From contig NC_135554.1 in NCBI RefSeq assembly GCF_964340395.1, forward strand, positions 20,737,592-20,801,591: DNA of 64,000 nt. Direction: 5' to 3'. Positions 47,214 through 64,000 of this stretch are shown in pieces (position 1 is the stretch's first letter; each line of letters begins with the position of its first letter). Below the pieces are notes generated by a model, which saw only the letters and a list, made by a program, of their open reading frames with translations, was not told where the DNA came from and searched no databases. Origin of the DNA: Glandiceps talaboti (Eukaryota > Hemichordata > Enteropneusta > Spengelidae). The position numbers were made by a program, and so were the translations under genes.

Positions 47214-47228
47214 TGACGTCATTACAAG

Positions 47229-47236
<8 letters not shown>
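47214..47236 (+). promoter_or_regulatory. CRE plus YY1-type element at the PPWD1 start
   Basis: A perfect TGACGTCA (47214-47221) is followed by AAGATGGCGGC (47226-47236), the YY1 consensus, which includes the start codon itself. No TATA box is evident. The arrangement is typical of short-5'-UTR housekeeping genes. Confidence 0.5.
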
Positions 47237-60391
<13,155 letters not shown>

Positions 60392-61133
60392 ATTATAGTC
60401 AAAGTGAATTTTCTACTCTTACAAAATGGCCGCCAGTTTTCATGCAGGCATTAGTTTCCTGTAAGGAATGCCCACATTCACTTATAGTCATAGTGACAGT
60501 TTCCAATTGGACAGGTTGATTTGACAGATAACAATAGTAAACTTTCTACTTTTATAAAATGGCTGTCATTTTTCATGCAGGCATTACTTTCCTGTCAAGA
60601 ATGCCAACATTCACTAATATTTGCAAACAGTGAAAGTTTTGTAAGTTCAATAATAAGTAAATGTCAACAGACAGTTTGAGTTGCTCAATTCTTTTGAAGA
60701 GAAAGTTAGTAATAACAGGCACTGTACAGCAACATGGGAATAGAAAGGGTCACTTCTCTTGCATGAAAACTCTCATGCAATGGCAGAGCTTTACAACATT
60801 CCTACACATGCCAAGGATGAAACAGACTGACTGACTGAATGAATGAATGAATGAATGAATGCAAACAGCATACGAAACGTAGTATAAGATTTCAATGATA
60901 TGACTCTATGACAGGTCAAATATGCATAATGAAACTGTCAATGATAACTTTTTTCAGTTTTTCACTACATTATCATTCATATAATATTTCAGAATGACTA
61001 CATGTAATATAGCATAGCAAACTTTCTACTGATATAACATGGTTGTCAGTTGTCACACAGAATGAGTAAACATTTTCTTCCTGTGAAGAATACCACTTAT
61101 CTATTTATATACATGTACATGTACCAAGCAAGA

Positions 61134-61139
61134 AATAAA
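61134..61139 (+). terminator. Candidate PPWD1 poly(A) signal AATAAA
   Basis: An AATAAA in GCAAGAAATAAAGACTG, about 740 nt after the stop. It rests on the motif alone. Confidence 0.4.
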
Positions 61140-61847
61140 GACTGCCATACTTTTATAACCAGGTTTATCTCAGCGTGGTATTTACATTATTACTGCTTCT
61201 GCCTTTGTCTTTGATACACACTTCTAAGAAAACTTGTGTTTCGTCAGTATTTCTTGGTATGCTCTTGAAGAAAACTGGTTTTTCGTCAGTATCATCACAA
61301 ACCCAATATCATGGCATGTATGGATAGATAGAGGGCAGTGTACTCTATGAATCCTTTCTGGGGAAGTTCTTCTTTGTAAGTCCATGGATCATTAGTAAAC
61401 ATGGTATTTAGGGGACTTGACTGTGAGTACACATTTATTGGTATGTTCTATGTACCACTCCAAGGTACAAGCTATGTTGAACATTTATGTTCACTTAAAC
61501 TATGCAAACATACTGGTATATGTGGTACCCATCGCAATATGTTATACATACCACTCCAAAGTATACCAATTAGTACACATATCAAACTATGTTAAACATT
61601 TACGCTCACATGCACTCTGAACACTACACACCAAATATAGCATATTTGTTATGTACACTTCATGTCACATGTTTTGAACACCACGTGAAACAGGGCATAC
61701 CAATTGTATCATTCTCACAAACCAGAGCTATTATTTCTTTGAACCAGTAGGGACTGGCTCGTTACGAACGGTAACGTAAAACGGCCGTGGTTTGCGAAAA
61801 TGAATTGTATGCACACCACAATATATTCTGGTCACACTAATCACGAT

Positions 61848-62060
61848 AACATACTGGTTATTTACACATATCAGAACATGTTCTCACTCCAATCATAACA
61901 TACTGGTTATTTACACATATCAGAACACGTTCTCATGCCAATCATAACATACTGGTTATTTACACATATCAGAACATGTTCTCACTCCAATCATAACATA
62001 CTGGTTATTTACACATCAGAACATGTTCTCATGCCAATCATAACATACTGGTTATGGACA
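61848..62060. repeat. 50-bp minisatellite, about 4-5 copies
   Basis: The unit ATAACATACTGGTTATTTAC then ACATATCAGAACATGTTCTC is repeated, with the linker alternating between ACTCCAATC and ATGCCAATC. The alternation suggests expansion as dimers. Confidence 0.9.
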
Positions 62061-63194
62061 CATATCTCACATTTATGTGCTACCATGCAAGTTTATCTGA
62101 AAATGCATGAATTGCAAACATACTGCATACTTGTACACACAGCATTGAAGACACAAAGTGTTGTAGGATGGTCAAAGCTTTATTTGCATACCTTTTTTTT
62201 TTCTTCTGATTGTATTAAGTATACAGTTGTTATCACTATATTTCATTTCTGACAACTGAATACTGGTGTGCAAAACCATCTGTATAATTTGTGTTCTTTC
62301 ATAGTCACCACTGTCCCCACTACCCAGTTGTCCACCAAAAAGTAGAATTGCTTCAAATGCAACTTACAAAAATGTCTTACAAAAAAAACAAAAAACTTAC
62401 AATGCGAGTTGCAAAACTTGATGCAAGGAATACCTATATCTGAGTTGTAATGTAAAAGTTGCCACATGTTGATATAATAGTAGTTCAGTGATTTTACTGT
62501 CTAAAGAAAATGTAGTTCGGCTTTGACATAAAAAGTGCTATGTTCAAAATGTGTACATTACTTGATTATTGTCAATAGGGATATTAGCCTTTGAAGAACT
62601 GCCAACATGTCAGCCAATCAAATCACCTGTTTTGAAGAACTACCAGCATGTCTGCTAAGCATATGTTGCTATGGTAACCCTGGTATGGCCAATCAAATTT
62701 GATCAGCCGTTTGGAATTCAAAAGTTTCAAGAGACAAACACATATTTTAAGTAATACTTGTTGCAAGTTCTAGAAAAAGGCAAGTTCATAATGGACAAAG
62801 TAAGTGAAGACAGCCTTCAAATTCAGTAAAAGGAATAAGTTTCTTTGCATTTTGCACATCTATCTTTGTTTCTGTATTTACGTTGTATAACATTTGGACA
62901 GAAATGTCTCCAACCACTGATAATATTTAAAAAGTTGGGTTAATGTAAATTGTTAACAGATATGCTGGTGTCTTCAAAAAGTATGTTACATAAAGATAGA
63001 ATTATTATAATACCTTTAGGCTTTTCTGTTATTTATTTTCTGTTTTGTACTTTTTCAAATGTATAAAGTATTGTACTGGAGTGTATTGACTCATAAAATG
63101 TCAAGTCAGTTCTGCTTACAAATCTGATGTCTGTACATTTTTCATAGCCAGTTTTATACTGTGAAATACGCCAAATTCTGGTAATCATAAAAAC

Positions 63195-63530
63195 AAAAGA
63201 TTGTATAAGTGTGGCCACTAGGAGAGTTGTTTGGCAGCAGCTTTTAGACCAGAAGTGAGGGCCATGATAGTTGAGTTACTTGAGTACTAGAATTATCATT
63301 TCTGAGTGTTTCATGGCACAAATTGGTGATGTTTCACATTCAAAGTATTTTGCAAACCTTAAAATTTCAGATGACGCCATTTTCCACGACTCACAAAGAA
63401 CTGTTTTAGCCATATTTTGTTGGCTGTTTCATATCCTGTTATGTAATTTTACCCCTCGCTTTTTTTCATGTGGGGTGCCCTCTTGGACATTTATTTTAAA
63501 ATGACTGCAAGGTAGGTAACTAGAATATGA
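63195..63530. repeat. Dispersed repeat, copy 2
   Basis: Diverged partner of 59745-60072: it shares GGCCACTAGG, GACCAG-A--GAGGG-CAT-AT, a TTAGCCA word and an end TTTTAAAATGACTGCAAGGT followed by AGGTAACTAGAA. The CTCF-like core is not kept here (CACTAGGAGAGTTG). Confidence 0.4.
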
Positions 63531-63621
63531 CGTATTATTTCCACAATACTGACAAAACCATCAGATTAGTGATAAAAAAAAAAGGAAAGTAAAGATGATT
63601 TATTTGAACCCTACCGACCTC

Positions 63622-63634
63622 TGACCTCTGACCT
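63622..63634. promoter_or_regulatory. Perfect DR1 nuclear-receptor half-site pair
   Basis: TGACCTCTGACCT is two TGACCT half-sites with one base between them, the DR1 form bound by RXR, HNF4 or COUP-TF type receptors. A third, weaker CGACCT lies just before it. No nearby start site is known. Confidence 0.25.
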
Positions 63635-64000
63635 GATAGCAGTATGATTTGAACTCACAAATCTAACAGTAATGAATACTAAACAATACATTGAAGAATG
63701 TATACTTGTAGGGAGAAGCTAAGAACAGAATCATGATATCTTGTGTGTCAAGAACGATTTCTAAAATAGTATCTTATAAACACAGCAACAATATCTAAGC
63801 ACTGCTCGACCTAAAACAACTTTATATTTTTTTTTGTAGTAGTTATGAGAAACAATGGACAATAAACCAAGACTAACTTCCAATTTGTAGTATTCTATTT
63901 GTTTATAAAATTCTGTCCTATATCTAGAAATATTTGCTATAACTTTGGAGTATTCAGTAAAAAAAAATATGAAAACTTGACTGGCTTTCAGCAGTGAATT

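Larger units (their letters stand above)
60392..64000. other. Intergenic region downstream of PPWD1
   Basis: It contains the PPWD1 3' UTR with a possible poly(A) signal at 61134-61139, GAAT repeats near 60836-60862, diverged repeats near 61400-61600, a 50-bp minisatellite at 61848-62060, and the second dispersed-repeat copy. No exon with recognisable homology was seen on either strand. Confidence 0.55.

Overview
This 64 kb window is nuclear DNA of a multicellular animal. It is AT-rich and holds long, GT-AG-split genes, abundant microsatellites, tRNA-derived SINE-like repeats and short hairpin (MITE-like) elements. There are no bacterial-type operons. I could build six protein-coding genes exon by exon, checking reading phase at every junction. 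An EGF-CFC (Cripto/Cryptic/one-eyed pinhead family) Nodal co-receptor, known mainly from deuterostomes, together with the head-to-head pair DBT/RTCA that also exists on human chromosome 1p21, suggests an invertebrate deuterostome such as a hemichordate, amphioxus or echinoderm. The sequence alone does not settle the species.

Layout: (1) 229-7674 (+), the 3' part of MSH4, a meiotic MutS homologue; its 5' exons lie outside the window. (2) 11483-18929 (+), a TTLL11-like tubulin polyglutamylase in six exons; its introns carry a 42-bp dimeric minisatellite on both sides of the main catalytic exon. (3) 18930-27259, a gene-poor stretch with a 2.3-kb composite repeat, a nested long-inverted-repeat element, a field of diverged ATTGGCTAA repeats, and two decayed C2H2 zinc-finger fragments. 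(4) 27260-34298 (-), DBT, the E2 core of the branched-chain 2-oxoacid dehydrogenase. (5) 34640-41451 (+), RTCA, the RNA 3'-phosphate cyclase, starting 341 bp from DBT on the opposite strand. (6) 42867-46061 (-), an EGF-CFC gene, tail-to-tail with RTCA. (7) 47229-60391 (+), PPWD1, a spliceosome-associated WD40 and cyclophilin protein in 16 exons. (8) 60392-64000, intergenic repeats.

The genes do not form one pathway: meiotic recombination, tubulin modification, mitochondrial amino-acid catabolism, RNA end repair, Nodal signalling and splicing. DBT and RTCA probably share a bidirectional promoter. RTCA and the EGF-CFC gene probably share a polyadenylation zone.

The most interesting observations are: two consecutive homologous 124-nt exons in RTCA whose length forces mutually exclusive use; an EGF-CFC protein that has lost exactly one disulfide pair of the EGF fold plus the O-fucosylated Thr; a PPWD1 intron with about 19 tandem copies of its own 5' splice site, each later one giving a stop codon if used; the RTCA stop codon lying inside a repeat array; three consecutive hairpin elements in RTCA intron 1; and a 13-nt MSH4 microexon.
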